DNA of 64,000 nt from Stenogyne calaminthoides (taxonomy: Eukaryota > Streptophyta > Magnoliopsida > Lamiales > Lamiaceae). Both the position numbers and the translations under genes were made by a program. Within the stretch, counting starts at the first letter, position 1, and every line of letters starts with the position of its first letter. The stretch spans positions 15,922,728-15,986,727 of the forward strand of contig JBBCBC010000016.1 in the NCBI GenBank assembly GCA_037126765.1, read 5' to 3'. Below the pieces are notes generated by a model that did no database searches, was not told the DNA's origin, and saw nothing but the letters and a program-made list of their open reading frames with translations. Below, in pieces: positions 1 to 11,929 of this stretch.

Positions 1-1006
1 ACTCAACCGATCCCGTAAATCGATCTTAGAAACCCTAGATCAAATCTTGCTAAACAACTTATCCTAACTTGGGGTTTGGGTAAGATTGTTGAGGTTCCAA
101 CTATGAAATCTTTCCTTATGCATAAAAGCGGCCCTAATAGCTAGATGAAAAGATTTCTTGCTAAGAACTTATGGGATGAACACAATATAAAATAAGCTTG
201 TTGTTGTGTTCTTCGTAAAAATCGACTATAGTTTGAGCTTCTTGATTATGTTGTTTGTCCAAGCATTTCCGTGTTTCACTCAAAGTGTGATCCCATATTT
301 ATAGACCTTGAGATCAAAGAGCCGTTGGAGAGCAATTTGAATCTCGTGCTATTTTTAGGTAGAACTTGCGGGCTTGATGTGACGTCTTTCAGAACGGCAT
401 GGCCGAAAAGCGTGAATGTGTATTTTATAGCCGTTTGAGAGAGCAAATATCGAATCCCGATGATCGAGAAATTCATCGTGTTCTTCCTTATTGGATGGAA
501 GCCTTGCTTTGCGGTTTGTTCCTCCAACTAAGGTTGGTATTCTTCTTGTTTAGATCGCAGACGTATGATAAGATAAAACATCCATTTTCATCTTATGGTG
601 AAAATCGATCTGGATCGATCCTAAGATGTTCTTCTCGCTGTTGACTTAGCTTCAACCGGGCCGACTCCAACCGATGTAGGTCTTCCTGGTCTTATCTTCG
701 AAGTCATCCGATCTTCTAGTATTCGAGGTTTGAGCTTCATGACTTCATTGAAGTTATCCGACTAGATCGAACGATCCGATCTTCCGCTTTTTAACGCTCG
801 CCTGTCGGATATCATATATTCTTGGATCGACCTATACATATTGAGTTCCCCTCAATATGTGACCCATTCTATTACATCGTTTATACAATCATTATCAATC
901 GGGTCTCCTATAGCGATAATGTAAACATCAACATTACCAATGTGTCCGACCGGGTCCTATTACATGTGTTTTTGGAACTTTCATCAAAACTATAAATTTC
1001 CCAACA
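1..1006 (-). repeat. Sirevirus-like LTR segment (copy 1), minus strand
   Basis: Read on the minus strand, the segment begins TGTTGGGAAATTTATAG at 1006, the usual start of a copia LTR. It carries a TATAAATA box at 296-303 (minus). The downstream sequence around 70-130 resembles the R/U5 part of the array LTRs at 40112-46581 (a GGGTTTGGG motif, then TTCCAACTATG). It is collinear with the next segment, sharing the LTR head, the 'gccgttggagagcaatt' block and the TATA region, but is clearly diverged. The left boundary is not seen and may lie outside the window. No coding sequence is evident. Inference: a solo or truncated LTR of a Sirevirus-related family. Confidence 0.6.
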
Positions 1007-1907
1007 GATTTAATTTGTTCCAACTGGAATTCTATCCTAGTATTTGAGTAGCCTAAATCTAAGGATAAGATATCTTGATAAGAACTATGGGATGAACACT
1101 TAGAAATATTCTTGAGTTCTTGGTGTTCTTTGTGCGGAAATAGCTTGAGCTTGTGCTTGTGGATTATTTACATAACCTTACACTAAAGGTTTGATCCCAT
1201 ATATATATGCACGAAATCGAATTAGCCGTTGGAGAGCAATTCAAATTTTGGTCTATTTGAGGTAGGTGTGCAGGTCTGATTTGACGTGCTCAGTACCGGC
1301 ATGGCCAAATGCGTGCTTGTTGTCCTTTATAACCGTTTGACTATGATATGCCGAATCCCACACTGTAAGCTCCGTACATACTTGTCTTGCACTCATTGGT
1401 TATCCAGTACACTTATTCAGTGTTTGGTTTACCAACTTAGGTTGACATTCTTCTTGTCTGATGAACTCGTATGACTTTGGTGAACCTTTGGTTGTCACCT
1501 GATTGAGCTGACCTGATCAGTTAAAACTGATCAATCTACCTGATTGAGTCTTCTAATGCAGGTTGTCTTAACACAACTTACAAACTCTTCTGTGTTCTTC
1601 TGATGTAGGTCATCTGAGGTCTTCTTGGTCTTGTTCTCTAGTAGTTATCTGATCTTTAGGTCTTCTGAGTCTTCAACTTCATGTCTTCACCTGATCATTT
1701 GACTATCTGATCTTCTGATCTTCTTCAAGTATTAACCTATACATATTGAGTTCCCCGTCAATATGTGAACTATCTATTACATCAGCTGTCTATACAACTC
1801 AGCTGATCATCCTATTCTTATTTCTAAGTCATCAGTCAGCTAACAGGTCCGACTGGTCCTATTACATCTGTTTTGGAACTTCCATTAAAATTATAAATTT
1901 CCCAACA
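1007..1907 (-). repeat. Sirevirus-like LTR segment (copy 2), minus strand
   Basis: This is a second, diverged copy of the preceding segment, ending on the plus strand in tataaatttcccaaca at 1907, so the minus-strand LTR starts TGTTGGG there. Around 1490-1735 it holds many CTGATC/GATCTTCTGATC motifs; on the minus strand these read GAAGATCAG, the same motif repeated in the Sirevirus LTR at 5280-5375. Immediately to its right Helitron replicase coding sequence begins, so the LTR interrupts or abuts the Helitron. No internal region separates it from copy 1. The left edge near 1007-1016 is uncertain. Confidence 0.55.
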
Positions 1908-4741
1908 CTACCTGATGTACCAAACTGTCCCTTTTGCGATGCAAAACGTATTTACTCAGAACCACCAACATTTTGTTGCTCCTCAGGAGAGATAAAGTTG
2001 CCACTAACATAAATGCCTTTAAAGTTAATATAGTTATTTCTTGGTAGCACTGAAGACGCTAAAGAATTCTGTAATTGTGTCCATAGTTATAACAACATGT
2101 TTGCATTCACAACAATTGGTGTACATTGCGACAAATCCTTGGCTAAAAGAAATGCTGGAATATATACTTTTCGAGGTCATGGACAACTTTACCATTTTAT
2201 GGACCATCTAATACCATCAAATAATGAAAAACCGAAAAATCTACAGCAGTACTTTTTTTATACAAACCATGAAATTTTGAATTGCTTGTCTATTAGTTCA
2301 AAATTCAAAGAAACACTCGTCATAAAGTTGATGTGCATCTTAGAAACAAATCCATATGCAAATTTCTTCTGAAGTCTTAATATTATTCACGACTTGGACG
2401 AATATAAAATTGCTTTGCAAGTTGAACTTGAGTTTGACATACATGTTTTTAATAAACCCTCTACGTCCCAAGTCGTTGGAGTATGGTCAGAATCAGAGTA
2501 CTAATTCACAAGTCAACACATCCAAGTTTACCCAAAAAATAGCCCTCAAATTATTAAGCATTATTTTGGTTGTTACGATCCTATTCAATAACCTCTTATA
2601 TTCCCAAATGGAGAACCTGGTTGGCAGCGAGCAATTAAACGACTGGATCCAAGACAAAAAAGATCACTTGTCAAAATCAACATGCGATGCAGAAATTAGC
2701 ACCGCCATCCAAAATCCTGCAAACATAGACGACTGCATACAATATGAAAACCAAGGTAATGATAGATTATATTTACTTTAGTATTTAATTTTAGTTATAT
2801 TTATATGACCATGCATGAAATTATCTTATTTTTTTTGTTAGGGGATAATAAGAAAAATGCTCAACGAGCAACATTATCATGTCGTGAGTATTACTGTTAC
2901 ATGTTACAAATAAGAGAAAATGATAAATTATTTTTACTACACACTGGTAGACTTTTGCAACAATATGTCATAAATATGTACATTAAAATTGAAATATCAA
3001 GACAACGTCGTTTACGAAAAGACATATATCGTGGTTTACTAGATGGTATTGCACAAGGGTGTGAGATAGGTGATGATATTGGCATATTTAATTTACTACC
3101 TACATCAATTATTGGTGGCCCTAGAGATATGCTCAAAAGATATATGGATGTTATAGCTTTAGTGCAACGTTATGGAAAACCTGATATTTTCTTAACAATA
3201 ACGTCAAATCCAAATTGGCCTGAAATAAAAGCATTGTGTTTGCCTTCTGCTGAGGTCCAAAACAGACATGATTTAGTGGCTAGAATATTTCGTGCAAAGC
3301 TCCAGGTTATAAAAATGAATTGTTTAAGAAGGACATTTTTGGTCACGTTGTTGCTTACACTTATGTAATAGAGTTCCAAAAGTGGGGTTTGTCCTCATGC
3401 CCATTTCTTGCTTATTTTAGACCAAAGATCAATGTTTACTCCAAATGCATTTGATAGAATCGTAGGGTGCAGAACTCCCAAATCCACATACTGATGCATA
3501 TCTATTTTCATTGGTCGTAAAGCATCTGATGCATGGACCTTGTGATGCACTTAATCCAACACGCCCTTGTATGAAAAAAAGGTTCTTGTAAGTTTAATTA
3601 TCCTAAGGAATTTTCTGAAAATACTAAATACGGAGCAAATTCATACCCTGTGTACCGTCGTACAAATAATAATGATTTTGTTACTATTAGAGGTTCCCAG
3701 CTTGATAATCGATTTGTTGTACCTTATAATCCATACCTCTTAGCTAAATTCAATTGTCCTATTAATGTAGAAATATGTTCAACTATTCAAGTTGTTAAAT
3801 ATCTTTACAAATATATTGACAAAGGACACGATAAGATTTTATACTCATTAGTGAACAAAACAGACTCGACAATTGATGAAATAAGAAACTTTCAATCTGC
3901 CAAATGGATATCACCCCCTGAAGCAATTTAGTAGATTTTTTCATTTTATCTTAACCACGTATATCCCTAAGTTATATGCCCACCAATTCACTTAGAAGAT
4001 CAGCAACCAATAACTTTCCCTGCTAATGAATCTTTGCACAATATAATAAGTAACCCCACTATTACAAAAACTATGCTAACTCAATTCTTCTGGATGAATA
4101 AACACGATGATTATGCTAAAAGCCTCAACTGTTTTTATATTGAATTTCTAGAATACTTTACTTGGCACAATAGTATAAAAGACTGAAAAAGACGTAGAAC
4201 AGGCGAAGTAGTTGATCGAATCTATAGTTGTCAACCATCTGAAGAAGAGATGTTTTACGAAAGGTTGTTGTTATTGCACATTAGAAGACCAACTTCTTTT
4301 AAAGACTTGAGAACAATCAATGGAAAAACATTTAATACATACAAAGAAGTTACACATGTGTTAGGACTGAATCAAGATGACAACACTGCTGAAACATGTA
4401 TTGTTGAAGCCGCGGCTTACTTAATGCCTGCTGCATTAAGCCAATTATTTGCTATTGTCCTTGTTTATTGTACTCCTAAAAATCCTGAACAACTATGGTT
4501 GAAATTAGAAGATTTTAGACAAAACAAAGCTCTAGGTTGTGATACAATTAGACACAAAGTTTTTGAGAAGATATGTTACTATCTTCATTCAATGGGAAAA
4601 AAGTTCGAGGAGTATGACAAAAGAGTTGTAGGCTGAACGAGACATACTTATACCTATAGAAGATATTTTAGATATAGAACAATTAAATGAAGAACAAAGA
4701 TTCGCTTACAATAGAATTCTATATCATGTTGAGAATAATTT
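1908..4741 (+). mobile_element. Helitron, truncated 3' by LTR insertion
   Basis: The coding content is that of a plant rolling-circle Helitron: an N-terminal cysteine motif, a replication-initiator (HUH) domain, and the entry to a PIF1-type helicase. The 5' end is masked by LTR-like sequence. The helicase stops a few codons into its first conserved block, where the D-family LTR starts at 4742. No terminal TC or CTRR end or end hairpin can be seen because both ends are covered. The rest of the helicase is expected beyond the right edge of the window, on the far side of the nested stack. Confidence 0.85.
1910..4741 (+). pseudogene. Helitron replicase-helicase, broken and truncated
   Basis: In intact elements this protein nicks and copies the element by rolling-circle replication. 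Pieces recognised in order: a CPFC...FCC cysteine motif (about 1925-1990); a Helitron-like N-terminal domain with GIYTFRGHGQLYHF (2097-2372), continuing in another frame (2356-2781); a well-kept block 2805-3368 with the family signatures LLQQYVINMYIKIE, IIGGPRDM and KPDIFLTITSNPNWPEI; the HUH metal-binding triplet His-Ala-His at 3396-3404; the tyrosine block VVKYLYKYIDKGHD in 3650-3931; and the linker to the helicase (4250-4636) ending with LNEEQRFAYNRI at about 4683-4718. Frameshifts and stops occur between the blocks, so it is inactive as read. The first methionine is not identifiable. Recognition of the family is secure; the exact limits are not. Confidence 0.85.
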
Positions 4742-5040
4742 TGTTGGAATATAGAGGCACGTAAACACGTAATACATGCGCAACGAAATTAAACAGTTCA
4801 CCAACAACGAACATATAATTGCATAAACGATTACGAATAAACATAACAAGAAACCTTACAGTAATTGAAGAGCAGATTTCTCAACTATGGTATCCACGTA
4901 ATCCCCGTTCACGGACTTGCAAAGATTTGCCAGCGTTGAATCCCCAGATGAATTTGCTAGGAAAATTCTAACTCTAGATTTTATGGAGAGAATATGAACA
5001 ACCGTATTATGAATTCCCAAGAGCTCATATATATAGAAGA
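4742..5040 (-). repeat. Outer D-family copia LTR, left part
   Basis: This segment matches the left ends of both LTRs of the inner D element (33764-35349 and 47766-49367): the 'agaggcacgtaaacacg' start, the 'ttcaccaacaa' block, 'gatgaatttgctaggaaaattct' and the stretch ending 'gagctcatatatatag'. It begins TGTTGG at 4742 directly inside Helitron helicase sequence. The Sirevirus-like element interrupts it at 5040/5041, and it resumes at 62801. The last five bases, 5036-5040 (gaaga), are the target duplication of that insertion. Whether it is a solo LTR or part of a full element cannot be told, because its other end lies outside the window. Confidence 0.85.
5036..5040. other. Target site duplication, Sirevirus-like element, left copy
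   Basis: The five bases gaaga directly precede the 5' LTR start TGTTGGG. The same five bases occur at 62796-62800, directly after the 3' LTR end. This ties the two LTRs, 57.8 kb apart, to one insertion event. Confidence 0.8.
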
Positions 5041-5279
5041 TGTTGGGAGATGAATTTAATAAAGATTTTGATCAGATCCCAAAAACCCTGAGTATGACAT
5101 GTTTCAGGATGATCTTGATAGTATAGGATCAGGTTTCAAATTATCAGGACGATCTACACCATGTATAGCCAGCAGACATAGTACAGGTTAAGAATAAGTT
5201 TCAATATTTTGTCTGAAGATCACAGAAGTATCCTGAACACCAAAACTATACTGAAGACCTAAACCATACTGAAGGATCA

Positions 5280-5375
5280 GTATATTCTGAAGACTTGCAG
5301 AACCTGAAGACTTGAAGAACCTGAAGATCAGAAGAACTTGAAGATCAGAAGAATCAGAAGATCAGAAGATCCTGA
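5280..5375 (+). repeat. Purine-rich minisatellite in Sirevirus-like LTR
   Basis: Short imperfect tandem units built on 'gaagatcagaa' and 'cctgaagactt' fill this stretch of the U3 region, upstream of the TATA box. The same motif, in reverse complement, is seen in the LTR-like segment at 1490-1735, and a degraded form is present in the 3' LTR near 61200-61360. Placement in U3 suggests an enhancer-like repeat, which is inference. Confidence 0.7.
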
Positions 5376-5806
5376 AGACTCTTATGTACTGAATCAACAG
5401 AACCTGAACATGACACTTTAAGTTAAATAGTGTTTGTTCATTCTTAGTACATGCAAAGAGAATGTTATAAGTTCGTGAACACTAAGGAAGATATCAACTC
5501 AGTGCTGGTTGACTAAAAAGAGCTGTTTTTGTTGTCTCTGTTCAAAGGAAAATGTCGACCAATGAGGAGGCGACAACAAGCGTACTTTACTGACACTGAA
5601 AGCGACATTTCCCTAAAAAATGTCAGCATAGATATTTGTTTTGTTCACATAAATTGGTGATTGGCTGCTTATCTGGATATTTCCTAAAACATGCAAGGGC
5701 TCGTTCAAACCCTAACAAAGTCGTTCATCAATTACTCAAAGAAGAAACCCGAGATGCTATCTCTCCAACGGATAGTTTTTCAAAGGAAGACTTCGTGAGA
5801 GTTGCC

Positions 5807-5814
5807 TATAAATA
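5807..5814 (+). promoter_or_regulatory. TATA box of Sirevirus-like 5' LTR
   Basis: TATAAATA in the context GCCTATAAATACCAGAG, about 770 bp into the LTR. The 3' LTR keeps the same box at 61759-61766. This is the expected U3 promoter driving the genomic RNA. Confidence 0.75.
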
Positions 5815-6883
5815 CCAGAGACCTTGGTCACTTCAAGGTTACGGGAAATCAAAGCAACTCACAGAGTTCATTCGTATTCAAGCATTCTTGTGAAGCACTC
5901 GAAACCCTTAGATTTTCCCAAGTGTTTCATCATTAAAGAGAGCTCATTTACTAAGCCTAGATTCAAGATCCTATCCAAAGCTTAGTTCAATATATCCTAG
6001 CCTTTTACTTGTGTTCTCATTGTAAAAGGATATCTTACCATAGTTGGAAACCAACCAAAACCCAAACCCCTTGATTAGGTAGTTTGTGTGTGTAGAAGTT
6101 GGAAGTGAGAGTTGTAAAGAGTAAGTAAGTTGTTGTGTTCAGTCTGAAAACGTTATAGAAGAAGTTAATAAGATGATTGTTCAGTCTATGAAGCTTGTGT
6201 GTGTTGAGTTAGTAAGTCGAATGAGTTTCAAATTGGAAAGCTCGTAGTAGAAAGTTAGTAAGTTCTTTGAAGTTCACCGAAAAGCTTGAGGTAGTAGAAG
6301 TAGTGTGTTAAGGAATTTTTCTGAAGTCAGAGAGAGTGGATGTAGGAGCTTGAGCTTCTGAATCACTATAACTTGTTGTGTTATTTGCTTTCTGCTTTGC
6401 ATTCATTATTATCAGATATTTCAATCGAAAAGCAATTCTATATACTGATTGAATCAATCCAATCGAACTTGCATTAACCTAATCACAACCTTAACCACTG
6501 TTTTATTAAGGAAAGATTTTCAGCAAAGTAAAACGAGTATAAACTTAGGGCCTACACTTTCCTCGCTCTCTAGATAAGCTAGTATAGATAGTTGTCAAAC
6601 CGATAGACTCCCGAGTAACAATAAGATTATTATCTACTCCCACTTTATTTGGACTCTGAGAAGAAACTCCGAATCGCTTGAGCTAATCAAGTCTCCGAAA
6701 AGTTCGCTTTTAAAGGTTATTTTTCGAGAGACTTTGACTCGGGGCAATTTGTGCTTCTCGGGACTAAAACTCGGATAACTTGACTCACCGATTTCAAAGA
6801 AAGTTTTAAAAGTTGAAAATCACTATACACGCATTATTCCCCCCATACACGCAAGTGAGACTCACGTTATCTGGACCAACAAG

Positions 6884-6895
6884 TGGTATCGAGAA
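6884..6895 (+). other. Primer binding site of Sirevirus-like element
   Basis: TGGTATCGAGAA lies three bases after the LTR end. It resembles TGGTATCAGAGC, complementary to the 3' end of initiator-Met tRNA, with an apparent base loss. The array at 40112-46581 has a closely similar site (minus strand). Confidence 0.65.
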
Positions 6896-7005
6896 AGGGT
6901 TCTAATCGACCACTTGATTTGGTAGCCAATAGTCTTGTTTGCTTAGAGACTTTGGTGGTCTACTGAATAGATCTTACTGCTGATATCTTACAAGGTCATT
7001 TCATC

Positions 7006-9408
7006 ATGCCTTCTAAGAAACTACCTATGTTCTCAGTTGAGAACTATGATCTATGGTGATTGAGAATGCAGGCACACTTGTACTCAAAACATGAGAGAAT
7101 GTGGAGAATTGTGTCTCAAGGACCTTTTGAGTTTAAGGTTGTTAATACTAGATCTACTGATGCTGAAAAAGATGATGCAAGGGATGAATTTCCCAAAACT
7201 GATGACCAACTTACTCCTGAGGAGAGAAAATTGGTTAATTTGGATTATATTTCTAAAGATACTCTATATAACACTATTGATGATGGTGTTATGGGAATGA
7301 TCTCTCATTGTGAAACTGCCAAAGACATTTGGGACACACTTGCCATAATGTGTCAAGGCACTGATCATATCAAAGAAAACAAACTATCTCATTTGCTGCC
7401 AAATTTGATGGTTTTGAAATGGAAGATGGTGAATCTATTGAAAGACTTGAAGTCAGATTCACTAGCATTATGAATGATCTGAGTGCTCTTGGGAAAAAAT
7501 ATCCCAAAAGAGAAATTGCTCTGAAAATTCTTAGAGGACTGTCTAAGAAATGAGATATTCATGTTGTTGTGATTGAGAACACCAAAGATATTGCTTCTAT
7601 GCCATATCAACAAGTTTTCTCTGAGTTGAAAGAATATGAGTTTGTAATTAATAAGAAAATTAAGAAAACTGACAACAAAGATGATACTTCATCTAACAAA
7701 AATGTGGCTTTCAAAGCACAAGGTAAAATCTGTAAAGAACCTGAGACCTCATCTAACAAAATGCAGGATGAAAAAGATGAGACAATTGCCCTAATGGCAA
7801 GAAGGTTTGAGAAAATGAACCACAGATTTGGAAAGTATAAAAGGTATTATAAAAATACCGATCATGAGAACAGAACAACTCGTAAGTCAAGAAAAGTCTA
7901 CTGAGAAGAAGAAAGACTACAAAGCTGAAGGATCTTCATCCAAAAAGAAGGACTACAAATCCAAAGAGGAAAATGATCAGGATGATGATACCAACAGATG
8001 CTACAACTGCAAAATGATAGGTCACTTCCAGTATGATTGTCCTGAGCTGAGTTCCAATGAGAGAAAAGATCGGCAAGCCAAAAGAGACAAGAAGTATTCA
8101 AGCAAGAAGGCAATGGTTGCTGAAGAAGAACATTCTGAGGAAGGATCCAGTTCTTCAGAAGAGATGTTCTCAGATAGTGATAGTGATGATGTCTGCCTTG
8201 TTGCTATTGAGGAGGTAAATTCTTCTATCTCTGTTGTTGCTCCTACACAAGCACCTGAGTTATCAAGTTCATCTGTAACCAGTAATTTTGACCTGATGGA
8301 TTCTTTTGAGAATCTGATGAAGGACTATTCTGTGTTGCAAGAACTGTTCATAGAAACTCAAGAGCAGAATGAAGTACTGACTGCTGAGAATCCAAAGTGG
8401 AAAAACTCTAATGCCACTGAGATCACTTCTCAATTGATGGGAGTAACTGAAGAACTTGATGTTCTAAAAGTACAACTCTCAGAGAAAGAGAATGTGGTAG
8501 AGGCCTGAAAGGAAAGTTAGAGAAATCCACTAAAGAAAATCAGCTTATCAGAACTAAGTTTAATGACCTCTTTGAGAAACATGAAACTCTAAAGGAAAGT
8601 GAGGATAGTTTGCAGAGAAAGTTAGCTATATTGAATTCTGCATCTAAAGCAATAGATGAAATTCAGAGTTATCAAAGACCTGCAACTATAACAGCTGGAT
8701 TAGGATATATTCCAGGGGGAACCTCACATGATCTTCTGAATGCTGCTTCTACAAGTGGCACCGAGACTGTCTTTGTTAAACCGGCGGTTCGTACTGATCT
8801 TCTTATTGAAGAACAACCCCGTGTTTTGGACAAGGGTAAAGGACCTATGGTTTCAGAGAATCTGAGAGTTCAGGAAAGAAAGTCCAGACCTCAGGAGAAG
8901 GCTAGAAAACTTGTACAATCAGTAGGAAATCCTCAGGCCAGTACTTCAAAGCCTCAGACTAAGAATACTAACCTGAATAGATCTACCCTGAACCATCAGA
9001 GGAATCCTCAGAAGAGAAACACTCAGCAGAGAAATTCTTAGAAGAGGAGACCAAGTCCTCAGGATACTGAATGACCACAATTTCAGTACAGGCAACCTAA
9101 ACCCTACTTGCCTAAGGATAAAGGTTTCCTGAACCCAAGTCAACAGGGACAGAGATAGGCTGCACCAAAGCCAAAGCAATGGAACAAAAGGCCTGAACCC
9201 AAGAAGAATTCAAAGGCTCATGTTCATGCTAAGGCTGGCATTCATACACAGGATACTTCCAAGGCACCTAGGGTTGTGAATGTGTATGTAGATGTTTATG
9301 GAAGACAAATCAGCCATTCTAAAGTCATTAGAGTTATCAGGCAGATTTGGGTTCCAAAAGGTACAGCTAACCTAGTAGGACCCTACACCAAATGGGTACC
9401 TAAGGTCT
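7006..9408 (+). pseudogene. gag: Sirevirus-like gag
   Basis: Gag forms the virus-like particle and binds the RNA. The likely start is ATG 7006 (MPSKKLPMFSVENYDLW), with an in-frame stop at 7057-7059. The capsid part follows in 7060-7473 (including KDIWDTLAIMCQGTDHIKENK), then a frameshift. A CCHC zinc knuckle, CYNCKMIGHFQYDC, is at about 7999-8040. It is followed by a Ser/Glu-rich acidic stretch, a coiled-coil-like region (about 8290-8640), and a long basic Gln/Pro/Lys-rich tail (8860-9300) with scattered stops. The reading ends YTKWVPKV then TAA at about 9408. At about 800 codons it is long for a copia gag but usual for Sireviruses. At least five frame breaks are present. Confidence 0.85.
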
Positions 9409-9410
9409 AA

Positions 9411-9682
9411 TTTGTTTTGTAGGTGAAGGATAAGGGCACTAACCTGAATGAAGACAACATAGCCCTGATGAGTGGAACCGAAATTTGCAGACTCCGCATG
9501 GTACTTGGACAGTGGATGCTCAAGACACATGACAGATACAAATATTTACTCACTGACTATGTTGAATAGAAAGGCTCTCAGATAACTTTTGGAGATAATT
9601 CCAAAGGACAAACAGAAGGATATGGAACTCTTGAAATTGATACTGTTCATATCCATGGTGTATCATATGCGTCTGGTATTAA
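9411..9682 (+). pseudogene. pol: Sirevirus-like pol, protease segment
   Basis: This is the first piece of the polyprotein, before the Tat insertion. The protease active-site motif DSG lies at 9508-9516 in the context WYLDSGCSRHMT, the pattern typical of copia proteases. Downstream, residues of the ITFGDNSKG and GTLEIDTVHIHGVSYASG blocks are legible after a frameshift near 9570. Pol follows gag after a stop codon, an arrangement known in Sireviruses. When coding resumes at 19948, a short piece of the usual protease-to-integrase linker (of the order of 30 residues) is missing. Confidence 0.8.
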
Positions 9683-10128
9683 AGTCGGAACACGACTTGA
9701 ATGGTATTAAAGACACTTAAAAGCTAAATCAAGAATGACGTCCGATAAGCCGATCAATCCGCAGGAAATTCCATTCCCCAATCCGCTCTCATTAAAGAGG
9801 CGATCTCCAATCAAGCCATAGGAACAGGCGACTTGCGAGATTGAAGGCGTGAAGAATGTAGTTTTCCTTATGTAAAATCCAGCCTACAAGGCGGAATAAC
9901 AAGTATAAATAGACCTAAGATGTCACATGAAAAAGGAGGGAACATCTTAGCATTCTAGGCATAAATAATATACATCCATACCTGGCTTGGAGCCCCCGGA
10001 CGTAGTCTGATTCAAAAGATGAGCCGGGTCACCAATTCTTCATGTTTTCCTTATTTTTCACACTCAATACTTAACCCAATTATACACAAATTCATTGTTT
10101 AACTAGTCAATTTTATCTAGTCCAAATA
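9683..10128 (+). repeat. Tat 5' LTR
   Basis: 446 bp, pairing with 19502-19947 over its whole length. It carries TATAAATA at 9904-9911. Its first bases (agtcggaac) and last bases (ccaaata) deviate from TG...CA; the partner ends ccaaaca. The two copies differ mostly by C/T and G/A transitions. Confidence 0.85.
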
Positions 10129-10130
10129 AT

Positions 10131-10150
10131 TTGCGCCGTCTGTGGGAACA
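10131..10150 (+). other. Tat primer binding site
   Basis: TTGCGCCGTCTGTGGGAAC follows the 5' LTR within a few bases. It matches, with one G lost, the TTGGCGCCGTCTGTGGGAA motif found at the start of many plant Tat elements. Confidence 0.7.
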
Positions 10151-10218
10151 CCAAACTTTTTCTTGAGAAATTAATCCAATTCTGAGAAAAGCCCACCCCT
10201 TTTCTAAATGAAAGAGCA

Positions 10219-11900
10219 ATGACAATCAACCAAGGAAACACTCCATTGTTCAATGAAATGGATGGACGCGATGGTGTTGAAGCATCGCAGAGTTCCCAAC
10301 GTACTCATCGGGCCACCCCGGCGGGCTCACCTGATTGGTGGAATTTGGTCCAGACCCCGAAGGACGCCAAGGCGGTCATGGCCGCTTCTAACAAGGAGAC
10401 TTATTTCAAGGAAGGCGAGGGAACAACCTCACCTAAAAGATCGTTTCATGATGCCGCCATCCAAGGGCAAGGCAAATATGGCCTCAAAAGGACGATCCGC
10501 TTCAATCGGCATAAACGCGGCTAAGCATACCATCATCCGAATATCCGGCACGAGAAAAGCCGCTGCATTTGACAATGTGTTCACCCAAGCAGAAGTCAGC
10601 CGCCCGTAAAGGCCCGGTGGAGATGGTGATGAGGCCCACTTCACCGCAGAACGCAACAAATGGAACAAGATCTCGCAATGGCTTTGAGCCTACATCATGA
10701 CAACATCCGATGGTTCAATGATCCATCAAAAAAAAAGGACACATGATAGGATTTCACGCGACGCTGCAGGTGTCGCCAAAGCCGTAATTTTAACCCGCCC
10801 AACAGCTTGTTCAAAAAGGTGGGGAACCAAAATGGTTTTGCAAGGGGGAGTGATGACCTCGCTATAACCACGGATTTAAACGATGGTTACTCGCACCTAC
10901 CCGAGAAAAAATCAAAAATCGCGCCCTGCTAGACCGAATTACAATGGGGAGTACAATATCCCCTTTTGGTCCATGTGACCAAATACAATTCATATATGGC
11001 CTCCATTTTACTAACGGTAAGGTATTCTAACTCGAATGACCAAGCCCATAAATGGTACACTTACTATTTTTTATCACTTTTTGAAAGCAATTAGCCTCAT
11101 TCCCCGACCCATTACACCGCCATGGCACTGTATATGCATATCATTCCATAACGCTAAATAAGAATAAATCCCGTCAAGAGAGAATATTTAATTAGATCGA
11201 TCCTTTGTCGAATTCGATTCATTACGGAAGGCAAACCCATTGGGGACGAAACCTCCGGAAGGGAACCAAGTTTTCAGCCGGCCAAACTACCGAATTTCTT
11301 GGTCAATAAGCAACTTCACGACGCACAGAGACATCATCCATACCATGGAACTCCTCGAATCGAGGCTTTCAGAGACTAAGGAGGTCGTTGAACCGAAGAA
11401 AGGTTCCAAGAAAACCGGGGCCATTACAAGGCACCCCTAGCTTCAAGTCGTTTGAAGAGTCCATTCCTAAAAAGCTCATGGAAGTGTTGGGTATGACTTT
11501 TCATATATTCACCTGCATCCTCATGGAAGGGACATGTTGCACAAATTAAATGAAAGAGAAAAAGAAAGAATCCCCACAAATTAAATCACTATCACGCCCG
11601 AATAAACATTATACTAGTGAGTGCAGGGACCATTTAAAGCAATTGTGGAAGCTTTATGAGGATGGACGCCTGAATGAGTTTGTCAAAAACCCCCACCCAA
11701 ACGGTCAGATGCGACCTCCGAATCACCAACAAGGGTAACTACCCGGGGACCACCGTTAAGAGGAGCTCGTGGCGAGCTCCCAGTACCTCCAATGCCCGAG
11801 GGTGCTAGAGGTAGATTGATCCATTCCATATCACCTATGGCCACAATCGGGGGGATCTCCCCAGCAACAACATCAAAATGGCGCATGAAGGCCGAAGTCA
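10219..11900 (+). pseudogene. gag: Tat gag
   Basis: ATG 10219 opens a 101-codon reading (MTINQGNTPLFNEMDGRDG), about 90 bases after the LTR. The rest is broken over several frames. A recognisable piece at 11550-11738 reads YTSECRDHLKQLWKLYEDGR then LNEFVK, the usual end of the capsid region in Tat gags, just before protease. The middle (10620-11240) contains no legible gag block and is strongly decayed. The end is placed arbitrarily before the protease. Family assignment rests mainly on the 3' block and position. Confidence 0.6.
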
Positions 11901-11929
11901 GGGAAATGGATAATGCACGAAAGATGGTC

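Larger units (their letters stand above)
5041..6881 (+). repeat. Sirevirus-like 5' LTR
   Basis: The LTR is 1841 bp, starting TGTTGGGAGA and ending GGACCAACA. It carries a TATAAATA box at 5807-5814, and a purine-rich minisatellite of GAAGATCAG/CCTGAAGA units at about 5230-5390. Its 3' partner is 61086-62795. It has 65 bp missing from the partner, between two copies of gtttcaa at 5133 and 5198. Confidence 0.9.

Noticed and set aside
6884..6895. A possible tRNA-derived gene because of similarity to initiator-Met tRNA.
   Set aside because: Only the 3' end complement used as a primer site is present; no cloverleaf can be drawn.
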